From positions 186,001 through 250,000 of the forward strand of contig JANQSO010000001.1 of the NCBI GenBank assembly GCA_028284005.1: a stretch of DNA of 64,000 bases, read 5' to 3'. Below, piece after piece: positions 22,308-30,749 of this stretch. Each line of letters opens with the position of its first letter. The stretch's first letter is position 1. The notes under the pieces were generated by a model that did no database searches, was not told the origin of the DNA, and worked only from the letters and a program-made list of their open reading frames with translations. The position numbers and the translations under genes are program-made. Source of the DNA: Flavobacteriaceae bacterium. GTDB lineage: Bacteria > Bacteroidota > Bacteroidia > Flavobacteriales > Flavobacteriaceae.

Positions 22308-23243
22308 TTGGCACAGCAAATCACAGACACTATTTTAATGATACGCCCGGTGGCGTTTCGTATGAACGAGGAAACAACAGTAAACAACTATTTTCAGACA
22401 ACGATCGACCTTGAAAACAGTGATATTAATACCAAAGCCCAGGCAGAGTTTGATGCTTTTGTTGCAAAATTGCGCGCTGTAGGTGTGAATGTAATTGTTG
22501 AGCATGACGACTTAAGAATGGATACGCCGGATTCTATTTTCCCTAACAACTGGGTGAGTTTTCATGCTAATGGAATTGTTGGTTTATATCCTATGTTTGC
22601 TGAAAACAGGCGTCGTGAACGTCGTGAAGAAGTGATGAATCGTTTGGAAAGCGAAGGCTTTTTAATTGAAGGATATATGGACTATACCAGTGCCGAAGAG
22701 GAAGATATTTTTCTGGAAGGTACAGGAAGCCTTTTATTGGATAGAGTTAACCGTAAGGCCTATTGTGCGTTGTCCCCCAGGGCAGAAGAAGGTTTATTGA
22801 TAGAGTTTTGTGAAGATTTTGAATATACGCCTGTCATATTTACTGCCAACCAAACTGTAAATAACGAGCGGATGCCCATCTACCATACAAATGTTATGAT
22901 GGCCCTGGCTGAAAACTTTGTAGTCATTTGTTTGGATAGCATCGATGACAAAACTGAAAAAAAGAATGTGGTGCAACATTTAAAAGAAGACGGTAAAGAG
23001 ATCATTGCTATTACCGAAGCGCAAATGCACCAGTTTGCCGGAAATATGTTGCAGGTAAGAGGTGCCAATAATAAAAAATATATGGTAATGAGCCTTGCGG
23101 CACATAAGAGCTTAACAACTGAGCAGGTTGCAACCATAGAAAAGTATTGTGAAATACTTAGCAGTGACTTGGAGACCATTGAAACTTGTGGAGGTGGAAG
23201 CGCACGTTGTATGATGGCAGAAGTTTTTCTACCGGTTTCATGA
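22308..23243 (+). CDS. ctlX: Citrulline-utilisation hydrolase CtlX-like protein
   Basis: A 311-residue member of the arginine-deiminase superfamily. It carries the motifs MIRPVAFRMNEET, PNNWVSFH, the acidic EGTGSLLLDR, the His in IYHTNVMMAL and the C-terminal Cys in GGGSARCMMAEVF. Family knowledge links CtlX to citrulline breakdown. The start is TTG at 22308: an in-frame TAG lies 15 nt upstream (22290-22292) and the first ATG is codon 11, inside the conserved N terminus. It overlaps the next small gene by 4 nt. Confidence 0.85.
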   Translation: MAQQITDTILMIRPVAFRMNEETTVNNYFQTTIDLENSDINTKAQAEFDAFVAKLRAVGVNVIVEHDDLRMDTPDSIFPNNWVSFHANGIVGLYPMFAENRRRERREEVMNRLESEGFLIEGYMDYTSAEEEDIFLEGTGSLLLDRVNRKAYCALSPRAEEGLLIEFCEDFEYTPVIFTANQTVNNERMPIYHTNVMMALAENFVVICLDSIDDKTEKKNVVQHLKEDGKEIIAITEAQMHQFAGNMLQVRGANNKKYMVMSLAAHKSLTTEQVATIEKYCEILSSDLETIETCGGGSARCMMAEVFLPVS

Positions 23244-23422
23244 AAGTCTTAAGAGGTATATTATTGTTGGCTGGCATATTCTTAATTGGTTATGGCCTTT
23301 GTAGCTTGCTGTTTCCCCAATATATAACTGTTAATGGAAATGAGAACAATCAAATACTTGGTCTCATAGGTTTGGGTATTCTAGCATTACTTGCTGCGGT
23401 ATTTGCCAAAAACCTCAGGTGA
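23240..23422 (+). CDS. Small two-helix membrane protein, unknown function
   Basis: A 60-residue protein with two hydrophobic segments (about residues 5-26 and 38-56) separated by a short polar loop. It starts at ATG 23240 and overlaps the ctlX stop by 4 nt (ATGA), so it is coupled to ctlX. A longer frame to 23186 would run through ctlX. No family was recognised. Confidence 0.6.
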   Translation: MKVLRGILLLAGIFLIGYGLCSLLFPQYITVNGNENNQILGLIGLGILALLAAVFAKNLR

Positions 23423-23450
23423 GCGAAATGGTACCTTGATGAAATTTATA

Positions 23451-24086
23451 TTATGGTAATCTTAATGAATTTACAATAGAGATTATTGCCATCGAAATAT
23501 ATTCTACTCCAATCGATATCACAATGAACCCAACGATCCTGGAAATTGCATTGATCCCCGACGCTCCTAAAAAGCGGGTGATATAATGCGCACTTCTTAG
23601 TATAAAAAAGGTTGCAATACCCACCGAAAATACAGCAAGTACTACAATAGATATATTTTGAACAGATACATACTCCTGATTAAAGGTAATTAACAATGAA
23701 ATAGACCCCGGTCCTGCTAACATGGGAATTGCCAGCGGTGTAAGAGAAAACTTCTCTCTGTTGTCCAGATCCTTTTTTACTCTTTTGTTCTTCATTCCCT
23801 TGTGCTTGGAGAAATTACCTGTTAGCAGGGCAAAGCCAGAAGTTACTATGATCATTCCGCCTGCAATACGTAAGGCATTGAGGCTAATTCCAAAAAATTC
23901 CAGTAGATACCTCCCGGCAAAGAATGAAATTACCAGGATCACAACTACATTTACCGAAGTTAATAACGAAGTTCTGTTTCTTTCATTTAGAGTCTCGTGA
24001 CTTGTTAATCCTACAAATATTGGGACTGTACCTAGTGGATTTATTACAGAAAAAAGAGCTGCAAATACATATAAAAAAATGTCCAT
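23451..24086 (-). CDS. MarC-family integral membrane protein
   Basis: A 211-residue inner-membrane protein with about six hydrophobic segments. The N-terminal FSVINPLGTVPIFVGLT and the central LTPLAIPMLAGPGSI are the two family hallmarks. The start at 24086 (MDIFLYVF) is chosen; a frame to 24134 adds a hydrophilic stretch before the first helix. The transport substrate of MarC proteins is not established, and the old link to multiple-antibiotic resistance has been withdrawn. It converges with the small membrane-protein gene. Confidence 0.88.
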   Translation of the reverse strand: MDIFLYVFAALFSVINPLGTVPIFVGLTSHETLNERNRTSLLTSVNVVVILVISFFAGRYLLEFFGISLNALRIAGGMIIVTSGFALLTGNFSKHKGMKNKRVKKDLDNREKFSLTPLAIPMLAGPGSISLLITFNQEYVSVQNISIVVLAVFSVGIATFFILRSAHYITRFLGASGINAISRIVGFIVISIGVEYISMAIISIVNSLRLP

Positions 24087-24205
24087 GGTTTTTTCGGCAA
24101 AGAACGGATGGAGGCACATTTTGTAGTTTACCAAAGAGTTAAATAAAAATTACTAAATAGGCCTTTATTGAAAGCCTCTACATAATACGTAGCTAAAATT
24201 TCTTG

Positions 24206-24213
24206 TATCTTTG
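24206..24213 (+). promoter_or_regulatory. -7 element of the argS promoter
   Basis: TATCTTTG matches TAnnTTTG and lies 51 nt before the argS ATG. No clear -33 TTG at standard spacing. Confidence 0.45.
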
Positions 24214-24264
24214 CCATCGCTTTCTGAAAACTTTAGTGTTCGGGAACCACATCAAAACTGAAAT

Positions 24265-26043
24265 ATGAATTTGCAGGAAACTCTAGAAAAAGAAATTATA
24301 AAAGCGGTAGGCCAATTATATGATGCTACCCTGGAAACAGTAGAATTTCAAGCCACACGCAAGGATTTTGAAGGCGATATCACCGTAGTAGTATTTCCCA
24401 TGCTCCGTGTGGTAAAAGGAAATCCAGTGCAAATTGGAGAAGCTATTGGCAGCTATTTGGTTGATAATGTGGCTGAAGTTTCCAAATATAATGTGGTAAA
24501 AGGATTTTTGAACTTAGTGTTAAGTGATGCCTACTATTTACAATTTTTTGAAAGCGTCTCAAATTTTTCAGATTTTGGAAAAAACGCTCAGGGGGAGGAT
24601 GCGATGATCGTGGAGTATTCTTCACCTAATACTAATAAGCCGTTACATCTGGGACATATTCGAAATATATTATTGGGCTTTAGTGTTGCCGAAATTGTTA
24701 AAGCTGCCGGGAAGAAAGTATACAAGACCCAGATCATTAACGATAGAGGAATTCATATTTGTAAGAGTATGTTGGCCTGGAAGCGTTTTGGAAATGGAGA
24801 AACTCCACAAAGTATAGGAATAAAGGGAGATAAGCTGGTAGGTAATTACTATGTAAAATTTGACCAGGAGTATAAAAGCGAAATAGCTCAGTTGATGGCC
24901 GAAGGTAAAACCGAGGATGAAGCAAAAGCACAGGCACCTTCTTTACTGGAAGCTCAGGAAATGCTTCGTAAATGGGAAGCGGGAGATGCTGAAACAGTCG
25001 CTCTTTGGAAAACCATGAATGGCTGGGTATATGAAGGGTTTGAAAAAACTTATAAAGCACTGGGAGTAGATTTTGACAGCTACTATTACGAAAGCGATAC
25101 TTATTTACTGGGAAAGGACAATATAATTGAAGGTTTGGAAAAAGGTATTTTTTTCAAAAAAGAAGATGGTTCGGTTTGGTGTGATCTTACTGACGAAGGC
25201 CTGGATGAGAAGATCGTACTAAGAAGTGATGGTACGGCAGTATATATGACACAAGATATTGGTACTGCAATACAGCGTGTGAAGGATCACCCGGATGTAA
25301 ATGGGATGATCTATACAGTTGGAAATGAACAGGATTACCACTTTAAGGTATTGTTCTTAATTCTGAAAAAACTTGGCTATTCATGGGCAGAGAACTTATA
25401 TCATTTAAGTTATGGGATGGTGGACCTGCCTTCCGGAAAAATGAAAAGCCGTGAAGGGACGGTGGTAGATGCAGACGACCTGATAGATGATATGGCACAA
25501 ACGGCAAGGACTATAAGTGAAGACCTGGGTAAAATAGATGACTTCTCTGATACAGAGAAAGAACAACTCTACCAAACTATTGGTTTGGGCGCTTTGAAGT
25601 ATTATATTTTGAAAGTTGACCCTAAAAAAAGAATCCTTTTTAATCCTGAAGAGAGTGTGGATTTTCAAGGAAATACAGGCCCCTTTATTCAGTATACATA
25701 TGCCAGAATTCAATCTATATTAAGAAAGGCAGACAATAATGCATTAGATTCGTTACAGATCGATGAAATTATTCTACAAGGCAAAGAGAAAGAGCTGTTA
25801 AAACAGCTTCAGTTGTTCCCCGCAATAATACAACAAGCGGCAGATCAATATAGCCCGGCATTGATTGCTAATTATACCTATGAACTGGTTAAACTGTATA
25901 ATTCATTTTTTCAGAATATACCGATCTTCGGGGCAGATTCCAATTCAGAAAGAAACTTCAGGATACAGCTCTCTAAAGCAGTGGGAGATGTTATAAGAAC
26001 TGCTTTTGGCCTGCTGGGGATCGATGTCCCTGAGCGAATGTGA
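24265..26043 (+). CDS. argS: Arginyl-tRNA synthetase
   Basis: A 592-residue class I aminoacyl-tRNA synthetase. The HIGH-type signature is LHLGH in SSPNTNKPLHLGHIRN, and the KMSKS-like region reads GKMKSREGTVV. The N-terminal Add-1 domain and the C-terminal DALR anticodon-binding domain are present. The stop codon lies one base from the stop of the convergent lipoprotein gene, leaving no room for a terminator. Confidence 0.97.
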   Translation: MNLQETLEKEIIKAVGQLYDATLETVEFQATRKDFEGDITVVVFPMLRVVKGNPVQIGEAIGSYLVDNVAEVSKYNVVKGFLNLVLSDAYYLQFFESVSNFSDFGKNAQGEDAMIVEYSSPNTNKPLHLGHIRNILLGFSVAEIVKAAGKKVYKTQIINDRGIHICKSMLAWKRFGNGETPQSIGIKGDKLVGNYYVKFDQEYKSEIAQLMAEGKTEDEAKAQAPSLLEAQEMLRKWEAGDAETVALWKTMNGWVYEGFEKTYKALGVDFDSYYYESDTYLLGKDNIIEGLEKGIFFKKEDGSVWCDLTDEGLDEKIVLRSDGTAVYMTQDIGTAIQRVKDHPDVNGMIYTVGNEQDYHFKVLFLILKKLGYSWAENLYHLSYGMVDLPSGKMKSREGTVVDADDLIDDMAQTARTISEDLGKIDDFSDTEKEQLYQTIGLGALKYYILKVDPKKRILFNPEESVDFQGNTGPFIQYTYARIQSILRKADNNALDSLQIDEIILQGKEKELLKQLQLFPAIIQQAADQYSPALIANYTYELVKLYNSFFQNIPIFGADSNSERNFRIQLSKAVGDVIRTAFGLLGIDVPERM

Positions 26044-26044
26044 T

Positions 26045-26728
26045 CTATTTTGTAAATCTGAAACCTAAAATAATATCATTCCCTGTTTCTTCATTTACAT
26101 TTATAAAATAAGGGACGCGTTTGTTATAATAATTTAAAAAACCTTGAAACTGAAGCATTACATAGTCGGCATCGGCCACTTCAGAAATTCCAAAAGGAGT
26201 ATATGAAATAAGTTTTCCAAAACGCTCGCTATCCCCTTTAATTTTATCTTCTATTCCTGAAATTATATTAGAATTTGCTAATATTTCAGCACTTAAAAGA
26301 GGTACGATCTTTTCGAAATCTCGTGTAACCAGGTTTTCTGAAAATTCCTTAAAAAGTATAGATTTCTTACTAATTTTTTCCAGAACCTCTTTTGGATAAA
26401 AATATGCAGCGGTATCTTGTTTTAGATTTACCAGTTCTACATCGATCCCGTTATATTTTTCTTGTTCATCTTTGGTTAGGCTTTCATATACCAGTAAGGC
26501 AATATTTGCTGAAGTTACCGTTGGAGCTAAGCTGTCAATTAATTTACTTTCGGATACTTTTACATTGAATTGGCGTACAGTTTCCTGGCCGGGGGAACTG
26601 TTGAATCCCTTGGAATAGGACGTTTTTGCATTGTATAATTTGGCAATATCGTCTAGACCTTTTTGTTCAGTTTCAGAAGCACACCCTATTAAAAATAGGA
26701 AGACAGCAAAGTAAATTATCGGTTTCAT
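26045..26728 (-). CDS. Lipoprotein of unknown function, linked to a two-component system
   Basis: A 227-residue protein with a lipoprotein signal (hydrophobic helix then the lipobox FLIGC, Cys at residue 16). The remainder is a soluble alpha/beta pattern with no recognised family. It follows the response-regulator gene by 13 nt and so is probably co-transcribed with the kinase and regulator. It may be a sensor accessory protein or an output; that is inference. Confidence 0.7.
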   Translation of the reverse strand: MKPIIYFAVFLFLIGCASETEQKGLDDIAKLYNAKTSYSKGFNSSPGQETVRQFNVKVSESKLIDSLAPTVTSANIALLVYESLTKDEQEKYNGIDVELVNLKQDTAAYFYPKEVLEKISKKSILFKEFSENLVTRDFEKIVPLLSAEILANSNIISGIEDKIKGDSERFGKLISYTPFGISEVADADYVMLQFQGFLNYYNKRVPYFINVNEETGNDIILGFRFTK

Positions 26729-26741
26729 AAAATATTTTGTT

Positions 26742-27383
26742 TTATTTATGTAATTCGTATTCTAAAGAAATACGTACCAATCCGGCAGTATTACGCGCCC
26801 CGGTCTTAATTAACATATTTCTTCTGTGTGTTTCTACAGTGCCAAAGCTAATGAAGAGCTTTTCAGCAATTTCCTGTGTGGTACATTCATCCAAAATAAG
26901 GTTGAGAATTTCTTTTTCTCTTTGAGACAAAGTAGGGAAAGGGCTGTCCATTTTTTTACGGCTACCTGCTGCAACACTATTGACCACAATGTTGTTAACT
27001 GTATCGTCCAAATAGATACTACCGGCCTGGACAGTTTCTATGGCTTTAATTACTTCATCCTGGCCCGCATTTTTGAGCACATATCCTTTAGCACCATTAC
27101 TCAGCATTAATTTAATAAGGCTGCTTTCTTTATGCATTGAAATAGCTATTATCTTTAGAGTTGGTTTATTTTTTAGTAATTTTTTGCAAGTTTCTATGCC
27201 ATTAATACCAGGCATATTAATATCCAGTAAAACTACATCGACATTTGTTTTAATAACTTGTTCTATTCCTTCTTCACCACCTAAAGCATTACCTACAACT
27301 TTAATGTTTTTTTCATTTTTTAGTAATAGTTGCATGCCTTCAATGACCATTTTGTGGTCGTCTATAATAAATACATTTATCAT
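26742..27383 (-). CDS. NarL/LuxR-family response regulator
   Basis: A 213-residue regulator. The receiver domain has the acidic pair D8-D9 and the phosphoacceptor Asp54 in VVLLDINMPG. The C-terminal LuxR-type helix-turn-helix (LSQREKEILNLI, then TTQEIAEKLFISFGTVETHR) spans about residues 145-205. It overlaps the kinase gene by 4 nt, so it is the cognate partner. Confidence 0.93.
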   Translation of the reverse strand: MINVFIIDDHKMVIEGMQLLLKNEKNIKVVGNALGGEEGIEQVIKTNVDVVLLDINMPGINGIETCKKLLKNKPTLKIIAISMHKESSLIKLMLSNGAKGYVLKNAGQDEVIKAIETVQAGSIYLDDTVNNIVVNSVAAGSRKKMDSPFPTLSQREKEILNLILDECTTQEIAEKLFISFGTVETHRRNMLIKTGARNTAGLVRISLEYELHK

Positions 27384-29263
27384 GATGTTGGAATATTAAT
27401 AGTTAATGATGTACCTCGATGAGGTTGTGTATCCCAATCTATCGTTCCATCTAAAAATTGGACACGGCTGTTAATGCTTTTAAGCCCCAAACCGTTACCG
27501 GTAATTGCTTCTGAATAGTTAAAACCTTTTCCATCGTCAACAATGATCAGGTTAATTTTATTATTATGCCCTATGAGTTGTATTAGTATTGATTTTGCCT
27601 TGGCATGTTTTCTAATATTGGATATAATCTCCTGAATTAGGCGGTAAATGATGATCTCCTTAGTGCTTTCCATCTTTTCAGGTAGATTTTTTATTTCAAC
27701 ATTTACTATATATCCTTGTTCGTTGAGGTGCTCTCCAAGGTCTTCAATAGCTCCTTTTAAACCGGCAATACTTAAAGCATGGGGCATCATATTATGAGAT
27801 ATACGTCTCACTTCCAAACAAGCTTCGTCAATTAGTTCATTTGTTTTATCGGTTAAATCGAATTGTTTTAATTGCTTAACTTCATTTTGAATTGTCGTGA
27901 AGTGTGCTTTTACAGTACTTAACAACCCACCCAGGCTGTCGTGCAGATCTTTTGCAATTCTAAGACGCTCTACTTCCTGGCCTTCTATCATACTGCTCAT
28001 TGCCAGTAATTTGTTTTTTTGCTGAAGTTCGGTAATTTTTTGTTTCTGAAGAGTTTCTTTTTGAAATGCAATAGCATTTTTATATTTCAGTCTTTTCCTA
28101 AAAAAGATAAGAAGGAGTACCGAAAAAATACCAAGAGCAATCAAACCATAGAGAATCCTGTTTTTTTGCCTGTTCTTTTTTTCAATAATAAGGTTTTGTT
28201 CGATGATTTCTTTGTCTTTTTTTTCAGCTTCATATTTCTGAAGTGCTTCCGTTAAATTTTTATCCTTATCACTATTAAAAATAGAATCTTTTATCGTGTT
28301 AAATTCATAATATAATTCGATAGCTTTTCTATACTCATTATTTTCATAATATGTGTCTACGAGGTCTTTCATGGTTTCGTAGCGTTCATCATTAAAATTA
28401 TGGTCTGTGTATTTTTTAAAGGCTTTTTTTACAAAATACAGGCTTTTTTTATTGTCGCCCTGTGCATAATATACATTACCCAATCCACGAAGAGCTGTAG
28501 CGTAGTTGTAAACATCCTGGATAGTATCCACATTTTTTATTACACGCTCATATATACTTTTTGCTTCTTCATATCTATTGGCATCAATATAAATGTTGGC
28601 AAGATTTATTGAAATGGTTTTTGAGTAAACATCCAGTTTAGGGTCTTCAAAATATGTTACAGCCTTTTCCAGGTACTCTATAGCAATATCCAATTCTCCC
28701 CGGTGTTTATAGATGTTGCTAATATTGTTTAAGGCAATACCCATTTTCTTATTGTCCCCTATTTTATTACTAATTGTATACGCTTTTTTAAAATATTTTA
28801 AGGAAAGCGAATCATTTCCATTATTTTCATAAGCAGCAGCAACACCGTTATAGACCGAACCTAATCTGTTAAGGTCTTTTTTCCTTTCAAAGTATTCAGC
28901 TGCTTTAAGATAGTAGGGAAGTGCCTCAACAAAATTACCGCTGGTAATATTTGCATTTCCTAAATAGTAGTTGGACAGTGCGATGTGGAATGAGTCTTTT
29001 CTTTTAATCGCATATTCCAACATTTTAAGTGTATAATCTTTAGATGTCACCGGGTCTGAATAATAAGTAGCTCTCCGGAGTTGATTGTAAAGGCCCATTG
29101 TTACAGAATCATTTGATGCTGTTACCAATAATTGTTTTAAACTGTCTGCTACTTTATTTCCCTGAGCATTACTTTTGTTATAGCTTATAAATACAATAAA
29201 CAAAAAGCACACTATTTGTAATACCCAAATTTGCTTTACCCGGTATTTCTTTTTGCTTATCAT
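27380..29263 (-). CDS. TPR-containing sensor histidine kinase (HisKA_3 type)
   Basis: About 627 residues from the start chosen here. An N-terminal hydrophobic signal or anchor is followed by roughly seven tetratricopeptide repeats (residues about 40-340), a transmembrane helix near 370-390 and a coiled coil. The DHp motif RIAKDLHDSLGG has its phospho-His near residue 441, and the HATPase domain has NIRKHAKA, DDGKGF and GNGLGLKSI. I chose the start at 29263 (MISKKKYRV, signal-like). A frame to 29365 would run through a perfect inverted repeat. The architecture suits sensing of a periplasmic signal through protein-binding repeats. Confidence 0.88.
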   Translation of the reverse strand: MISKKKYRVKQIWVLQIVCFLFIVFISYNKSNAQGNKVADSLKQLLVTASNDSVTMGLYNQLRRATYYSDPVTSKDYTLKMLEYAIKRKDSFHIALSNYYLGNANITSGNFVEALPYYLKAAEYFERKKDLNRLGSVYNGVAAAYENNGNDSLSLKYFKKAYTISNKIGDNKKMGIALNNISNIYKHRGELDIAIEYLEKAVTYFEDPKLDVYSKTISINLANIYIDANRYEEAKSIYERVIKNVDTIQDVYNYATALRGLGNVYYAQGDNKKSLYFVKKAFKKYTDHNFNDERYETMKDLVDTYYENNEYRKAIELYYEFNTIKDSIFNSDKDKNLTEALQKYEAEKKDKEIIEQNLIIEKKNRQKNRILYGLIALGIFSVLLLIFFRKRLKYKNAIAFQKETLQKQKITELQQKNKLLAMSSMIEGQEVERLRIAKDLHDSLGGLLSTVKAHFTTIQNEVKQLKQFDLTDKTNELIDEACLEVRRISHNMMPHALSIAGLKGAIEDLGEHLNEQGYIVNVEIKNLPEKMESTKEIIIYRLIQEIISNIRKHAKAKSILIQLIGHNNKINLIIVDDGKGFNYSEAITGNGLGLKSINSRVQFLDGTIDWDTQPHRGTSLTINIPTS

Positions 29264-29337
29264 ATTATTAGGTTTACCTTCTATGGGTTTGATCGTATTA
29301 TTAAGGTTTCTATTTGATTTTGGATCTGGAAATGGAA

Positions 29338-29367
29338 AATTGCGGTACCGTAAAAAATACCGCAATT
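29338..29367 (-). terminator. 10-bp perfect inverted repeat, possible terminator of the upstream secreted-protein gene
   Basis: AATTGCGGTA (29338-29347) and TACCGCAATT (29358-29367) form a perfect 10-bp stem with a 10-nt loop. Read on the minus strand it lies 77 nt after the upstream gene's stop and is followed by a short T run (TTTT). It could also be an operator 75 nt upstream of the kinase start. Confidence 0.5.
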
Positions 29368-29444
29368 AGTAAAAGAAAATAAGGTTGGTTAGTTAGCATA
29401 CCTAAAAGATATAAAATTTTGATGAGTCTTTTTAAAACATTGGT

Positions 29445-29984
29445 TTATCTTGATTTCATAGAGACCACCAAAGTAAATTCACCTTCACTTAAGCCATCTG
29501 CTCCCGTCACTCCAATAACTACTCTATAAGGATTGTTAATTGCAATAAGATCTGTTACTTTTCGGGTATGGTCCTGTGGCTCTTTTCCAGAGAAATTTCG
29601 CTCTCTTTTATGGTCAGCTTCACAACGAATGCAACTTGGTAAATTAGGAACCAGGGCATTGCTATTTGCCCCAATTTCATAGGCATATATACTAAAGTTT
29701 GCATTTGGGTCCTTTGGGATCACTGTAACCTCCATTTCGCTATATTTTGGAATAATTCCTGTAAAGAAGAGGTGTTTACCGGTAAACTTACTTTTTTGAG
29801 TTTCGGGAAAACATGCATTAGAGCTGTTCCAGGCCCAGGACAAGTCATCAAGCAAGGTTCCTTCAGCCAGATTACCTGTATATGCAACTTTATCATTAGG
29901 AATAGGTTCTATAGCATAAACTTTGGGCTGTGCCTGCAGAATCACAGGGAATAAAAAAGATAAAATAAAGATTGTAGTTTTCAT
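29445..29984 (-). CDS. Secreted protein of unknown function
   Basis: A 179-residue protein with a signal peptide (MKTTIFILSFLFPVILQAQ). The mature part alternates beta strands and has three cysteines, two of them in PSCIRCEAD. No family was recognised; the strand pattern and C-terminal YRVVIGVTGADG resemble secreted beta-sandwich domains. The start at 29984 is chosen because the longer frame to 30050 overlaps the upstream gene and hides the signal peptide. It follows another secreted-protein gene by 22 nt. Confidence 0.7.
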   Translation of the reverse strand: MKTTIFILSFLFPVILQAQPKVYAIEPIPNDKVAYTGNLAEGTLLDDLSWAWNSSNACFPETQKSKFTGKHLFFTGIIPKYSEMEVTVIPKDPNANFSIYAYEIGANSNALVPNLPSCIRCEADHKRERNFSGKEPQDHTRKVTDLIAINNPYRVVIGVTGADGLSEGEFTLVVSMKSR

Positions 29985-30006
29985 AGTGAAGGTTTTACAG
30001 GTTATA

Positions 30007-30558
30007 TCACTTTTTCTTTCCGTTAATGCGATATTTGAATTTATTCCCAACAGACAGGTTTTTCATAGCAACAATGATAATTTTTCCTTTTACATTGTTA
30101 AGTACGAACTTTTTTACTTTTCCATTCTTGTTATTTGGAAACTCATAGGTGGCTCTTTGAGTTGTTACCCCGTCGCGTCCCTGTACACAAATAACAACAC
30201 CTGTCCTAGCTTTTCCGTCATATTTATTGATGGTAATTTCAACCCTATTATCGAAAGAAGGAGGTGTTACGAAGGTACTTTTGGTTTGTCCGGTAATATT
30301 TCCCGATTCATTCCCTCCATCTAATTCCAGGAAACGCGGACCAATAGTAGCACCTCCGTTAGAAGCAATCCAATTCCATACATTTTTTATGGCTTGCACC
30401 TTACTTTTAAAAGGGTTTAAAGAAATGTTAGGCTGCCAGGGGCCCCATTTTTCCCATGTCTTTTCTGCAAGCTTTGCACCCTGATTACAGTTTTGTGCTG
30501 TGCCTTGAAAGTTAAATACGAATAAGCTAAGTACAAATAATACAATTAATTTTTTCAT
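30007..30558 (-). CDS. Secreted protein of unknown function
   Basis: A 183-residue protein with a clear signal peptide (MKKLIVLFVLSLFVF, ending near GTAQ). The mature part starts with a Trp-rich segment (WEKWGPWQPNI) and then strand-rich sequence ending in a basic tail (NGKKK). It is not recognised. It lies downstream of the TonB receptor gene (189 nt, with several palindromes between) and upstream of a second secreted protein on the same strand. An inverted repeat near 30583-30599 lies just before its start. Confidence 0.7.
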   Translation of the reverse strand: MKKLIVLFVLSLFVFNFQGTAQNCNQGAKLAEKTWEKWGPWQPNISLNPFKSKVQAIKNVWNWIASNGGATIGPRFLELDGGNESGNITGQTKSTFVTPPSFDNRVEITINKYDGKARTGVVICVQGRDGVTTQRATYEFPNNKNGKVKKFVLNNVKGKIIIVAMKNLSVGNKFKYRINGKKK

Positions 30559-30582
30559 GACTTTGAAATTTTATTGATTAAA

Positions 30583-30599
30583 GTGCTAATCTATAGCAC
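30583..30599. promoter_or_regulatory. Inverted repeat before the secreted-protein gene
   Basis: GTGCTA (30583-30588) and TAGCAC (30594-30599) are 6-bp arms separated by 5 nt, 25-41 nt upstream of the start at 30558. Form and position suit an operator. Confidence 0.4.
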
Positions 30600-30660
30600 A
30601 TTACTATTTTCAATGCCATAGAATTCCATGAGGTTAAAAAAATGTATGAATTCCCGTAGA

Positions 30661-30749
30661 ACTATTTCTTACATAAGAAATTAAATAGTATTGCTTAAAA
30701 AGTCAGCTGTTAGAATATATATACGGCATCCAGGAAGTTCTGAGAACTT
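30661..30749. repeat. Two palindromes after the TonB receptor gene
   Basis: AAGTTCT-G-AGAACTT (30735-30749) is a near-perfect 15-bp palindrome overlapping the receptor stop codon. ATTTCTTA-CA-TAAGAAAT (30664-30681) is a second, with an outer ACTATTT/AAATAGT pairing (30661-30667 with 30683-30689). Neither has a clear T run on the minus strand. They may be processing or regulatory elements. Confidence 0.4.

Noticed and set aside
29264-29365. Longer start of the TPR histidine kinase (34 extra residues)
   Set aside because: It would run through a perfect inverted repeat and put a Pro/Arg/Asn-rich stretch before an otherwise clear signal peptide at 29263.
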